Assembly (NCBI GenBank): GCA_018063105.1
Contig: JAGOQX010000002.1
Span: 1-64,000, forward strand
Length of the DNA: 64,000 bases
Source: Patescibacteria group bacterium
Lineage (GTDB): Bacteria; Patescibacteriota; Patescibacteriia; 2-12-FULL-60-25
Direction: 5' to 3'
The first letter of the stretch is position 1. Each line of letters opens with the position of its first letter. The notes beneath the pieces are model-generated. The model was not told where the DNA came from, searched no databases, and was given only the letters and a program-made list of their open reading frames with translations. Position numbers and translations under genes: made by a program. Of the stretch, positions 50,767 to 59,795 are shown piece after piece.

Positions 50767-50805
50767 AACCTATCATAATCTATCTCTTTTGTCAATAATA
50801 TTGAC
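50767..50805 (-). promoter_or_regulatory. Promoter of the 265-aa gene overlapping a palindrome
   Basis: On the minus strand: TTGACA (plus 50790-50795), 17 bp, TAGGTT (plus 50767-50772). The -35 overlaps a perfect 15-bp palindrome at 50791-50805 (two 7-bp arms around one A). Confidence 0.5.
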
Positions 50806-50834
50806 TTGTGAGTTCAGGACGTATTGAGTATCCT
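50806..50834 (+). promoter_or_regulatory. Promoter for gpmI
   Basis: TTGTGA at 50806-50811, 17 bp, TATCCT at 50829-50834; predicted start near 50841, three bases before the ATG. An alternative -35, TTGACT at 50801, overlaps the palindrome at 50791-50805. Confidence 0.45.
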
Positions 50835-50843
50835 ATATCTCAT

Positions 50844-52421
50844 ATGGCACGACCAAAGCCCGTTGTTCTTCTTGTGATCGACGGTTTTGGCGTAGCTCCG
50901 CCGGCTGAGGGGAATGCAATTACTGGCGCCCGGATGCCAAATTATATCCATTATGTAGAGAGCTACCCGGCAATGACCGTGTTAGCCTCAGGTTCGTCCG
51001 TAGGCCTGTCCTGGGGAGAAATGGGGAACTCAGAAGTGGGTCACTTGACCATTGGCGCAGGCCGCATTTTTTTTCAAAGTTTGCCACGCATCAATCTTTC
51101 GATTGAGAACGGTGAATTTTTTTCAAACAAGACGTTCTTGCAGGCGATTGAGCATGCGAAGAAGACGGGCGGAAGTTTGCACTTGATGGGGCTTGTGTCT
51201 CCGGGAAATGTTCATGCAAGTGATGCACAATGCAAGTCGTTATTGGAACTGTGTAAGCAGCAAAAGTTTACTCGCGTATTTGTCCACGCATTTCTTGATG
51301 GTCGTGATGCTATTTTTAATAGTGGAATCGGATTTATTCAGGAGTTGGAAGAAAAGATGGCTGAGTTGAAGGTTGGGAAGATCGCGACAATCGCCGGTCG
51401 ATTTTTTGCGATGGATCGTGATAACCGTTGGGATCGTGTTCAAAAAGCGTACGAAGCCATGGTTGACGGAAAGGCAGACGTGCATGCAACGTCGGCACAT
51501 GATGCGATTCAGCAGTCGTATGATGCAAAAGTGTACGATGAACAGATCGTTCCAACGGTGATTGAAAAGGGAGGTGTTCCGGTTGGAAAAATTGCTTCAG
51601 GTGATTCGGTTATATTCTTTAATTTTCGTCCAGACCGTGCACGGGAATTAACCAAGGCATTCGTCTTGCCGTCTTTTGATAAATTTCCTCGTGAAGCCTT
51701 GAAGGATCTGTTCTTTGTCACAATGACAGAATATGAAAAAGATTTACCCGTTTCCGTTGCATTCCCTCCACAAGCGATTGAAAATTGCATGGCAAAAATT
51801 GTGTCAGAGGGTGGACTAAAGCAGTTGCATATCGCTGAAACGGAAAAATACGCGCACGTGACGTTTTTCATGAACGGGATGATCGAGCAGGAATTTCCTG
51901 GAGAGGATCGTGTCATTATTCCGTCGCCTCGCGTTTCAACGTACGACAAGGCTCCAGAAATGTCCGTGATTCCTATCGCAGAGCGGATCGTGCAAGAAAT
52001 TGGGAAGAACACGTATGATTTGATCATCGCAAATTTCGCAAGTCCAGATATGGTGGGGCATACGGGTGACGAGGAGGCGACGGTCAAAGCAAATGAAACG
52101 GTGGATAAAGCGCTTGGGTTGGTTGTGAACGCAGTGCTGGCTAGTAACGGTGTTTGTATTATCACGGCAGACCATGGGAATGCGGAAGAGGTGAAAAATT
52201 TGGTGACCAGCCAGATTGATAAAGAACATTCAACGAATCCGGTTCCGTTTATTATTATCGGGAAGCAGTTTGAGGGAGTGCGTGCGCCGGTTGGTGATGT
52301 GGTCGGAGGTGATTTATCGTTAACAACGCCCGTTGGAATGTTGGCAGATACCGCACCAACGATTTTAAAATTGTTAGAGCTACCACAGCCACCAGAAATG
52401 ACGGGAAGATCATTGATTTGA
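50844..52421 (+). CDS. gpmI: 2,3-bisphosphoglycerate-independent phosphoglycerate mutase
   Basis: 525 aa from ATG 50844; an in-frame GTG-type start at 50808 lies within the promoter. It interconverts 3- and 2-phosphoglycerate using two Mn ions. N-terminal LLVIDGFGVAP holds a metal-ligand Asp (D13); the phosphoserine nucleophile is S63 in GEMGNSEVGH. FLDGRDAIFNSG, ANFASPDMVGHTG and TADHGNAEE are further signatures. Together with pyk it shows glycolysis genes are distributed in this region. Confidence 0.95.
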   Translation: MARPKPVVLLVIDGFGVAPPAEGNAITGARMPNYIHYVESYPAMTVLASGSSVGLSWGEMGNSEVGHLTIGAGRIFFQSLPRINLSIENGEFFSNKTFLQAIEHAKKTGGSLHLMGLVSPGNVHASDAQCKSLLELCKQQKFTRVFVHAFLDGRDAIFNSGIGFIQELEEKMAELKVGKIATIAGRFFAMDRDNRWDRVQKAYEAMVDGKADVHATSAHDAIQQSYDAKVYDEQIVPTVIEKGGVPVGKIASGDSVIFFNFRPDRARELTKAFVLPSFDKFPREALKDLFFVTMTEYEKDLPVSVAFPPQAIENCMAKIVSEGGLKQLHIAETEKYAHVTFFMNGMIEQEFPGEDRVIIPSPRVSTYDKAPEMSVIPIAERIVQEIGKNTYDLIIANFASPDMVGHTGDEEATVKANETVDKALGLVVNAVLASNGVCIITADHGNAEEVKNLVTSQIDKEHSTNPVPFIIIGKQFEGVRAPVGDVVGGDLSLTTPVGMLADTAPTILKLLELPQPPEMTGRSLI

Positions 52422-52440
52422 TTCGTGATATTCTGTAGAC

Positions 52441-53007
52441 ATGACCCCCTCCTTTGATGTTGCAAGTGTGCTCGCTATTCAGCAGATGATTTTTGCGACT
52501 CCTTGGATGTCTACGGTTGCGATATTCTGTGCTCGTTGGTTGATTGTGCTGGTCGTCTGCTCCGTCTGCGCGATGGTATTTTCTCGTTCATTACGATTAC
52601 GTCACGCTGTTCGTGAGGTGTTTTGGTCAGCGTGTATTGCGATCATCTTGGCAACGTCCTTGTCCACGCTGTTCCTTCGACCGCGACCGTTTGTTGCGCA
52701 TCCAGATGTTCGGTTGCTGATTCCAATTCCATACAACACCTCGTTTCCATCCGGTCATACGGCAACGGCCGTTGCAATTGCGTGCGCTGTTTTTGTAGCT
52801 GACCCTTTTGTGGGTGGAATTGCAATCGTTCTTGCGGCGTTTGTCGCAATGGGTCGAATTGCTGTTGGAGTCCATTATCCTTCTGATATTGTAGGCGGTA
52901 TCATTATCGGGCTCTTCAGTTATGCACTTGTTCGTGCCGGTCATTATGCTGTTCGTCGTAATGAGATTGCTCATGCGAGTGAGCGACGTCGTCAGAATAA
53001 AAATTGA
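52441..53007 (+). CDS. PAP2-family phosphatase (undecaprenyl-diphosphatase-like)
   Basis: 188 aa, about five membrane segments. The PAP2 motifs are present: LRPRPF (about 79-84), PSGHTA (about 102-107) and RIAVGVHYPSDIVGG (about 139-153). It removes a phosphate from a lipid carrier, most likely recycling undecaprenyl diphosphate for cell-wall synthesis. It lies 3 nt upstream of mltG, which fits a cell-wall role. Confidence 0.9.
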   Translation: MTPSFDVASVLAIQQMIFATPWMSTVAIFCARWLIVLVVCSVCAMVFSRSLRLRHAVREVFWSACIAIILATSLSTLFLRPRPFVAHPDVRLLIPIPYNTSFPSGHTATAVAIACAVFVADPFVGGIAIVLAAFVAMGRIAVGVHYPSDIVGGIIIGLFSYALVRAGHYAVRRNEIAHASERRRQNKN

Positions 53008-53010
53008 TGT

Positions 53011-54012
53011 ATGCAGAAACGGTTTATTTTTTTCTTCGGAATTGCTCTGGCTATCATGATGATGGCCTGGTTTGCGTATCACGCCCGGTATGCGCAGCCA
53101 CGTACAGATGCGCAAGTTGTACAGATTCAAATCGAAGAATCAATGGGCATCCGAACGGTCGCTGATCTGCTACAGGAAAAGAGCATTATTTCTTCATCAT
53201 ATGGGTATCGGTTCTACGGATTTCTCAATCCTGAAACCATGCATGTTCGATCCGGCACCTATGCATTGAAGCCGGGGATGAACTATCGGTCTATTGCTCG
53301 CATGTTGGCGTTAGGACCTCCACGAGATGAAGTTACAGTGAAGGTTGTGAACGGTTGGGATCTTCGAGATGAAGCGCGAATGCTACAGGAGTTCTCCGTT
53401 TCGACATCTACGTTTATAGAGCATGCACGTGTATCAGCTTGGCGTGATGATTTTGCATTTATGTATGCGTTGCCGGAGAGTGCGTCTCTTGAAGGGTATT
53501 TATTTCCTGATACCTATCGCGTTTGGAAAGATCAGCTACCAGATAGTTTGATTCGAAAACAACTCGAAGAATTCGCAAAGCATGCAGATCGAATAACACT
53601 TGAAGCAAAGAAGCAGGGGCGGACACTGCTGGAGGTCGTGACACTCGCATCTATTGTTGAGAAGGAAGTTTCAGCGCCAGAAGATCGAAAAATTGTTGCT
53701 GGTATTTTTTTGAATCGTATTGCAGACGGCATGATGTTGCAGTCGGATGCAACGGTGAACTACGTCACGCAAACAGGGAGAACGAGGTCAACCCAAAATG
53801 ATTTGAATATTGATTCTCCCTACAACACCTATCATCACGTTGGACTGCCGCCGGGCCCGATTTGCAACCCGGGTGAAGACGCGTTAGAGGCTGCACTCAA
53901 TCCAACCCCTTCATCCTATCGATATTTTTTGACGGATTCGAACGGAAAGGTGTATTACGGAAAAACATTTCAAGAACATCAGCGAAATCGACAAAAAGCA
54001 TTTGGAAATTGA
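53011..54012 (+). CDS. mltG: Endolytic murein transglycosylase MltG
   Basis: 333 aa. N-terminal TM (about 5-25), then a LysM-like subdomain and the YceG-like domain. LEGYLFPDTY (about 155-164), ASIVEKEVSAPEDR with the catalytic Glu (about 214-227), LQSDATVNYV and the C-terminal SPYNTYHHVGLPPGPICNPG are all conserved. It cleaves nascent glycan strands. It overlaps the in-frame region upstream of the helicase gene only. Confidence 0.95.
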   Translation: MQKRFIFFFGIALAIMMMAWFAYHARYAQPRTDAQVVQIQIEESMGIRTVADLLQEKSIISSSYGYRFYGFLNPETMHVRSGTYALKPGMNYRSIARMLALGPPRDEVTVKVVNGWDLRDEARMLQEFSVSTSTFIEHARVSAWRDDFAFMYALPESASLEGYLFPDTYRVWKDQLPDSLIRKQLEEFAKHADRITLEAKKQGRTLLEVVTLASIVEKEVSAPEDRKIVAGIFLNRIADGMMLQSDATVNYVTQTGRTRSTQNDLNIDSPYNTYHHVGLPPGPICNPGEDALEAALNPTPSSYRYFLTDSNGKVYYGKTFQEHQRNRQKAFGN

Positions 54013-54062
54013 GTCAAGGTGTTTATTTTGTCATTCTCGTGCGCCTCGGCTACTCTTTGGCC

Positions 54063-56150
54063 ATGCAAGGAAGAACCGTTGATTATCATCGTGAGCTGAA
54101 CCAGGAGCAATTGGCCGTTGTCCTGGGCGGAGATGGGCCGTGTTTGGTGTTGGCCGGTGCTGGTTCCGGAAAGACACGAACCGTGACGTATCGGGTGTCG
54201 TATTTAATTGAGCAGGGTGTGGATCCGACGCGTATTCTGTTGCTAACATTTACGAATAAAGCTTCGCGAGAGATGGTGAGTCGCGTACAACAATTAGTAG
54301 GTGGAGGTGCAACCGGTATTTGGGGTGGAACATTTCATTCAGTCGCGAACCGTATTCTTCGAGGCTCTGCTGAGCAGATTGGATTTTCTTCCCGTTTCAC
54401 GATTTTGGATCAGGACGACGCCCAAAGCTTGGTGAAGGCCGTGATGAAGGAGATGCACATTGATCCAAAAGCAAGACGATTTCCAACAGCAGCTGTTGTC
54501 GCAAGTATTTTGTCATATCGGATGAACACGCAGATGACGATTGAAGAGGCGCTGGAATTAAAGCATCCGCATTTCTTTCAATTCGCCTCAGAGATCAAGG
54601 ATATCGGTCAGCGATATCACGACCGAAAAATCGCGTCCAACGCGATGGATTTTGATGATCTACTGTATTACTGGTTACGACTGATGGATAACCCGGTGAT
54701 GGCGCAACGCATCAGTGATCAATTTCAATATGTATTAGTTGATGAGTACCAAGATACGAATGCGCTACAGGATGCGATCGTTGCAAAGGTTGCAGCTGTG
54801 CATCGGAATATTCTTGTGGTTGGTGATGACGCGCAGTCCATTTATGCCTTTCGAGGTGCAGATGTAAAAAATATTTTACGCTTTCCGAGGGATTGGCCCG
54901 GTGCAAAGATGTTTAAGCTGTTGACGAACTATCGATCGGTTCCGGAAATTTTGGATGTGGCAAATGCATCGCTTGATCACAACGTGAATAAATTTCAGAA
55001 AGAGTTGGTTGCGGTAAAACCGCCAGGAAAAAAGCCGGTCGTTGTCCCTGCATCGTCCGCTCGACAAGAAGCGCAATGGATTGCAGAAAAGATTTTATCC
55101 ATCCGTGCAGAAGGCGTGGCTCTTGGAAACATGGCAGTGCTGTTTCGTTCATCCGCGCATTCGCAGGCATTGGAATTTGAATTGCTGCGTCGCGATGTTC
55201 CGTTTGAATATCGAGGAGGTTTAAAATTTTTTGAACGTGCGCACATTAAAGATGTGTTGGCATATATTCGCATCATTGATAACCCGAAAGATGAGGCCGC
55301 ATGGTTACGTGTGATGAATTTGCAGACCGGCATCGGTGCAACGACCGCATTGAATCTTACCACTGCATTGATTCAGGTTTCGGACATGGAACGGATTTTG
55401 CAAACAGATATTAGCTCGCGACTAGGTGCAAAAGCGCGACAGGGTTGGGAAGCGTTTGCAGATATCGCGCGTCGTGTTGTGGCCGAAGGACCGTTGCCAT
55501 CGCACATGCTCCGCGCTGTGATCAAGGCTGGGTATCAAGATTATCTAGAGCGGGAATATCCAGATTGGCGAGAGCGCATGGAGAGTGTTGAGCAACTCGC
55601 GATCTTTGCGGAAAATTATGCAACTGTCTCTGAATTCTTGGCAGATATCGCGCTATATGACACAGCGTTTGCGGGTCGCGATTCTAGCCCGGATCGGGGA
55701 GAAGAGCGAATGGTGCTTTCAACCGTGCATCAGGCAAAAGGGTTGGAGTGGGATACGGTGTTCGTGATGCATTTAGCTGATACAGCGTTTCCAAACCGTC
55801 GAGCCATGACGGAAGAGGGCGGGCTGGAAGAGGAGCGTCGATTGTTTTATGTGGCCGCAACACGTGCACGACGACAATTATTTTTAACCTATCCAACCGT
55901 TCTCGGTGCAGAATCGATGATGTTGTGTCAGCCCTCATTGTTTATCGAGGAGTTGCCACCACGATTATTGGAACGTGTTGAATTGCGAGATGGGCGAACC
56001 GGTGCCGTCCAAAAACGAACATCATGGTCTTGGGATAGCGGTGACACCGGATATGAGGAGCCAACGATTCAGCTAGATGATGATCGACCTCGTCCATCCT
56101 TGCCATCATCGAGCACGAAGACGGTGTGGAAATCATCACGCCCATCTTGA
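54063..56150 (+). CDS. UvrD/PcrA/Rep-family DNA helicase
   Basis: 695 aa from ATG 54063, SF1A 3'-5' helicase. Walker A LAGAGSGKT, motif Ia LTFTNKASREM, DExx box VLVDEYQDTN, motif III VVGDDAQSIYAFRGAD, motif V STVHQAKGLEWDTVFVMHL and motif VI EERRLFYVAATRARR are all present. The C-terminal tail is short and Ser/Asp-rich. Likely works in repair or replication restart. It ends 1 nt before the next start codon. Confidence 0.93.
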   Translation: MQGRTVDYHRELNQEQLAVVLGGDGPCLVLAGAGSGKTRTVTYRVSYLIEQGVDPTRILLLTFTNKASREMVSRVQQLVGGGATGIWGGTFHSVANRILRGSAEQIGFSSRFTILDQDDAQSLVKAVMKEMHIDPKARRFPTAAVVASILSYRMNTQMTIEEALELKHPHFFQFASEIKDIGQRYHDRKIASNAMDFDDLLYYWLRLMDNPVMAQRISDQFQYVLVDEYQDTNALQDAIVAKVAAVHRNILVVGDDAQSIYAFRGADVKNILRFPRDWPGAKMFKLLTNYRSVPEILDVANASLDHNVNKFQKELVAVKPPGKKPVVVPASSARQEAQWIAEKILSIRAEGVALGNMAVLFRSSAHSQALEFELLRRDVPFEYRGGLKFFERAHIKDVLAYIRIIDNPKDEAAWLRVMNLQTGIGATTALNLTTALIQVSDMERILQTDISSRLGAKARQGWEAFADIARRVVAEGPLPSHMLRAVIKAGYQDYLEREYPDWRERMESVEQLAIFAENYATVSEFLADIALYDTAFAGRDSSPDRGEERMVLSTVHQAKGLEWDTVFVMHLADTAFPNRRAMTEEGGLEEERRLFYVAATRARRQLFLTYPTVLGAESMMLCQPSLFIEELPPRLLERVELRDGRTGAVQKRTSWSWDSGDTGYEEPTIQLDDDRPRPSLPSSSTKTVWKSSRPS

Positions 56151-56151
56151 T

Positions 56152-57582
56152 ATGTCTTGGATTTATGAATCGATCACGCGTGACTCTGCGGTAAACAAGA
56201 AAATTCTTGCAACACGATTGTTTGGAAGATGGGAAGTCATCGCAGATGGTGGGTTTCAGACAACGCCCTATGTGACGAACGTATGGAAACATGCAATGCG
56301 GCAGATTCCGAAACAGGGAATCAAGAAAATACTGATGCTCGGATTTGCAACCGGAGGTCTTGTGGAAAATTTGATGCGCAGATATCCATCCGCAAAGGTG
56401 ACGGCTATTGAGTGGGATCCAGTCATGTTGGAATTAGCAACGCAGCTGAAACTCTATCGACCGGAACATCAGCCCCGATTCATTCTTGGAGATGTTCGAG
56501 AAGTTTTGCCGAAGTTAACGGAACAGTTTGATCTGATTCTGTGCGATGTGTTCCAAGGCTTGCGTGCAAGCGATGTCATCGCTGAAGATCAATTCTTGTC
56601 CGATCTCCGTTCGCGACTGGGGCGTGATGGGTATCTGTTGGTGAACACGTATAAAGGTCTGGAGCGATTTACCGCCATTGATCGATTTTTTTCGCGTCAC
56701 AAGACACGGCATATTGAGATGAATGATGTGGCGTTATATCGTCATTTTGGTCAGGGGAATGTTGGTGATCCCCTTCCAGAAGGGTATCGTCATTTTCGTG
56801 CAACGGATGCATTTGTGTTGCGTGAAGGCAGTAACGGATCTCCCTGGCATCCGGTTGGTATCCCGGGATGTATGGGCGCACGTTGGATGCACGGGCCCCT
56901 TCGATTTGAAGGATATCAATCTGATCAAGAGCCGGTGATTGAACCGGGTGGGCCACGACGAATGATTACCTGGCAACCATTTCGACCGATTCCAAAGCCG
57001 GCAGGTTGGCATCAATCATGGTCACAGCCAAATGCGCGTTTGACCGGTTTTTCAGAAATTGTGGATCCATCAGCATACTGGAAAACATGGACAGCTCATG
57101 CCCAGCGTCATCGCACAAAATGGCTTCGTGAACAGCAGTATGAAATGGGGGATATCACGGGTGCAGAATTCATCGAAGCGTACCATGGAGCGAAAATGAA
57201 ATTTGGGTTGAAGGGGATGTCGCTTGGATTGGTGAAACATAAAATGGAACGTCAGGGATCCATGGTTCAATTTCACGGAGCACGTGATCGAGCGACCGGA
57301 AGAATTGTCGCAGGGTTTGCTGTTGTGGATGTTCCCGAATCCAATCAAGCGTATCACCTTGCTTCATTCATGTTGCCGGAAACGAAACACACCTCCGTTG
57401 GTGTTGGATTGGTTGATGAGTGGTTTAAGCGTGGCATTGCCAAAGGATTTCGATATCTTGATTTTGATTTGTTCTATGCGCCCGGCGACCCATCCTCATG
57501 GAAAGGGTTTAGCCGATTCAAGGGACAGTTTGGTGTTACCTTCATCCGATATCCCAAACCATTCATTCGATTCGTGTGGTGA
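56152..57582 (+). CDS. Spermidine-synthase-like methyltransferase fused to a FemAB/GNAT-like acyltransferase
   Basis: 476 aa from ATG 56152. Residues about 20-180 form a spermidine-synthase-type Rossmann domain: the cofactor loop LMLGFATGG (61-69), the acidic AIEWDP (85-90) and GDVREVLPKL near 115. The middle (200-330) is unrecognised, with Gly/Pro/Trp-rich sequence. The C-terminal 130 residues resemble FemAB/GNAT transferases (GLVDEWFKRGIAKGFRYLDFD, then a KGFSRFKGQFG-type motif). Such fusions suggest that one domain makes an amino or methylated precursor and the other transfers it. Substrate unknown. Confidence 0.7.
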   Translation: MSWIYESITRDSAVNKKILATRLFGRWEVIADGGFQTTPYVTNVWKHAMRQIPKQGIKKILMLGFATGGLVENLMRRYPSAKVTAIEWDPVMLELATQLKLYRPEHQPRFILGDVREVLPKLTEQFDLILCDVFQGLRASDVIAEDQFLSDLRSRLGRDGYLLVNTYKGLERFTAIDRFFSRHKTRHIEMNDVALYRHFGQGNVGDPLPEGYRHFRATDAFVLREGSNGSPWHPVGIPGCMGARWMHGPLRFEGYQSDQEPVIEPGGPRRMITWQPFRPIPKPAGWHQSWSQPNARLTGFSEIVDPSAYWKTWTAHAQRHRTKWLREQQYEMGDITGAEFIEAYHGAKMKFGLKGMSLGLVKHKMERQGSMVQFHGARDRATGRIVAGFAVVDVPESNQAYHLASFMLPETKHTSVGVGLVDEWFKRGIAKGFRYLDFDLFYAPGDPSSWKGFSRFKGQFGVTFIRYPKPFIRFVW

Positions 57583-57621
57583 TGTCCGTATGAAATACGT
57601 TCGTTCAAAGGATTCGATCGT

Positions 57622-57630
57622 GCTATTATT
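57622..57630 (+). promoter_or_regulatory. Extended -10 promoter for the ClpC-D1-like gene
   Basis: TGCTATTAT, an exact extended -10 (TGn plus TATTAT). The predicted start is near 57637, two bases before the ATG at 57639. Confidence 0.5.
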
Positions 57631-57638
57631 TAATTCCT

Positions 57639-58787
57639 ATGGATCAGAATGTATTTTATATTATCGGCGGTGTATGTATTGTTTCTGCTTTTTTAGTATG
57701 GGATTATTCGCGTAGAAAGAATGTGAAGTCTAGTGGTGGTTCCGGTCCGATACTTGAACGCTTTACGACTGATGTTACGCTCAGGGCTCAAAAAGGTGAG
57801 TTGGATCCTGTTGTGGGTCGTGATGATGAGATCGAGCGTGTGATTCATATTTTATCTCGAAGAAGAAAAAATAATCCCTTATTGATTGGGGAGCCTGGTG
57901 TCGGTAAAACAGCGATTATAGAGGGTCTTGCGCGACGTATCGTCAAAGGTGCTGTACCGGCCCGCTTGCGTGATAAGCGTATCTTGATGTTGGATTTAAC
58001 GGGGATTATTTCGGGCACGAAGTATCGCGGTGAATTTGAAAAACGAATGCATTCGTTAACGGAGGAGCTGCAGGTGCTTGCGCGATCAGTGATTCTTTTT
58101 ATTGATGAGATTCATATGATTGAACAGTCAGCGGGTGCTGAGGGTGCTGTGAGTGCATCTGATATTTTAAAACCCGCTCTAGCGCGCGGTGATTTACAGG
58201 CTGTTGGTGCTACGACGTGGAAAGAATATGAGAAATATATTAAGCCGGATGATGCACTGAATAGACGTTTTCAACCGGTGCTTGTAGGCGAGCCTTCCGA
58301 TCAGGATGCGCTCGTTATTATGCGTGGTATTAAGGATGCGTATGAGAAATATCATGATGTCGTTATTGATGATGATGCGTTAGAAGCCGCGGTGACTCTT
58401 TCAAAAACAGTGAAGGATCGATATTTGCCGGACAAGGCTATTGATCTAATCGATGAAGCATGCGCAAAAGTATCTATTGAAGCAGTAAGTGGTCATGCGA
58501 TCGCGATCGGTGTTGTGCATGCGGCATCCGCGACAGTTAATCAGCGCGCGCAAGATGAGCTACGAGCGTTGAACCCGCTATTAGAAACGGTTGAAAAGCT
58601 GGATAAAGATTTTCCAAATGATCCAGCTATTGAACGTGTAGAGCGAACGATCAAAAATCATGTTGCAGAAATTACTTTTGCGGCTGAAAAAGCAAAAATG
58701 GGTGATAAGCCACATGTGACGAGGAAGGAGATTGAAGAAATAGTTGCGCTATGGACGAGCGCGGCGCATACTTCTGATGAACAATAG
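57639..58787 (+). CDS. Membrane-tethered single-AAA ClpC/ClpA-like ATPase
   Basis: 382 aa. An N-terminal membrane segment (about 6-22) replaces the ClpN domain. A ClpA/C D1-type AAA+ domain follows: RAQKGELDPVVGRDDEIERVI, Walker A GEPGVGKT (84-91), the pore-loop region GTKYRGEFE (127-134), Walker B FIDEIHM with D156/E157 and an LKPALARG sensor region. The helical lid (YLPDKAIDLIDEA) and a helical tail close the protein. The second AAA domain and ClpP-docking loop of a full ClpC are missing. It probably unfolds or extracts proteins at the membrane. Confidence 0.85.
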   Translation: MDQNVFYIIGGVCIVSAFLVWDYSRRKNVKSSGGSGPILERFTTDVTLRAQKGELDPVVGRDDEIERVIHILSRRRKNNPLLIGEPGVGKTAIIEGLARRIVKGAVPARLRDKRILMLDLTGIISGTKYRGEFEKRMHSLTEELQVLARSVILFIDEIHMIEQSAGAEGAVSASDILKPALARGDLQAVGATTWKEYEKYIKPDDALNRRFQPVLVGEPSDQDALVIMRGIKDAYEKYHDVVIDDDALEAAVTLSKTVKDRYLPDKAIDLIDEACAKVSIEAVSGHAIAIGVVHAASATVNQRAQDELRALNPLLETVEKLDKDFPNDPAIERVERTIKNHVAEITFAAEKAKMGDKPHVTRKEIEEIVALWTSAAHTSDEQ

Positions 58788-58809
58788 ATTTTTATTCTTT
58801 TTTATTTTT

Positions 58810-59727
58810 ATGCCTAAGACAAAAGTTACAACAAATACATCCACCATGGTTAAAGTCGCTGTGGGTGTATTGTTCGGTGCGGGAATCGTTGCGTTTGGAT
58901 TTGGTTTTGCGTTAAGTGGGAGATTGAATATGCCTGATCCGACAAGGGGATCGCCGACTGGTGGATCCGTTGTTGGCGCACCGGGAAAAAAGGTTCCGGT
59001 ACCAAGCCCTGCTTCAACGGTGCCGGTGGCAACACCAGTTATTACGCAGATGCCGATACCGGGTAATCCAAATAATCAGGTGTATAACGGGGACATGGAT
59101 CTTTATCGTTTCCAGGTCTCGGTAAAGCCAGGCGCGAATGGTGCAAACACAATCGCATGGAAACAGATAATGTTTAATTTGGGAAAGTCTCCTTCAATGA
59201 CCATCTCGAATTTCCGTTTAAGACGTGGCAATATGGAAATGAATCCGAGCGAGTATGCGATTGTTAATAGTGACATGATGAATATTGATGTTGGAGCTGA
59301 TTTAATGAATGGAGCTATTGCTTCCAGTACTCCACAAGTATATTTCCTTGTCGTGATGAAGCCTGGATTTGAAGCAATGGAAACTGGTAGCGGTAATGTG
59401 TATACGATACATGCAAATGTTGCATTTAACCCAGCGAAACTAAATAATCCAATCATCGGAATTGCGCTTGATAGATCGTCAAGTACTAAGATTCATGGGT
59501 CATTAAATAGTTGGTCCATTAATCCAAACCTCGTACAGTTACAGTTTGTACCTGGCGTAAGTGCTTGGGATATGCGAAGTTTTATCTGGTCTGATGTTTC
59601 CGCTGTTCCTCATGGAGCCTGTGTAGAAGGATCTGGATGTACGAGTTCTAAAGATTGGTGGAACGCGGCTTATGTAACAGATCTTCCATATCCTGGTCCG
59701 AATTTTTCCGGACTGATGACGAATTGA
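58810..59727 (+). CDS. Surface-anchored protein, unknown
   Basis: 305 aa from ATG 58810. Short basic N-terminus, one membrane segment (about 14-36), a Pro/Val/Thr-rich stalk (about 45-85) and a beta-rich domain from about 90. Several Met, Asn and Ser residues; WSD and WDMRSF near 265-275. It resembles the TM-plus-stalk-plus-beta-domain surface proteins common in Patescibacteria, but I cannot name the family. It starts 22 nt after the ClpC-like gene and is followed by a terminator-like hairpin. Confidence 0.65.
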   Translation: MPKTKVTTNTSTMVKVAVGVLFGAGIVAFGFGFALSGRLNMPDPTRGSPTGGSVVGAPGKKVPVPSPASTVPVATPVITQMPIPGNPNNQVYNGDMDLYRFQVSVKPGANGANTIAWKQIMFNLGKSPSMTISNFRLRRGNMEMNPSEYAIVNSDMMNIDVGADLMNGAIASSTPQVYFLVVMKPGFEAMETGSGNVYTIHANVAFNPAKLNNPIIGIALDRSSSTKIHGSLNSWSINPNLVQLQFVPGVSAWDMRSFIWSDVSAVPHGACVEGSGCTSSKDWWNAAYVTDLPYPGPNFSGLMTN

Positions 59728-59741
59728 TATTTCGGCGTAGC

Positions 59742-59790
59742 TTCACGCGGGCAGTGAATTGCTTGCTCGCGTGAGGTTGCGCGTTTTAGT
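59742..59790 (+). terminator. Hairpin, probable terminator
   Basis: A 12-bp stem (59742-59753 with 59764-59775, two G-T pairs), 10-nt loop, followed by a short T run (GCGTTTTAG). Confidence 0.5.
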
Positions 59791-59795
59791 AATTT

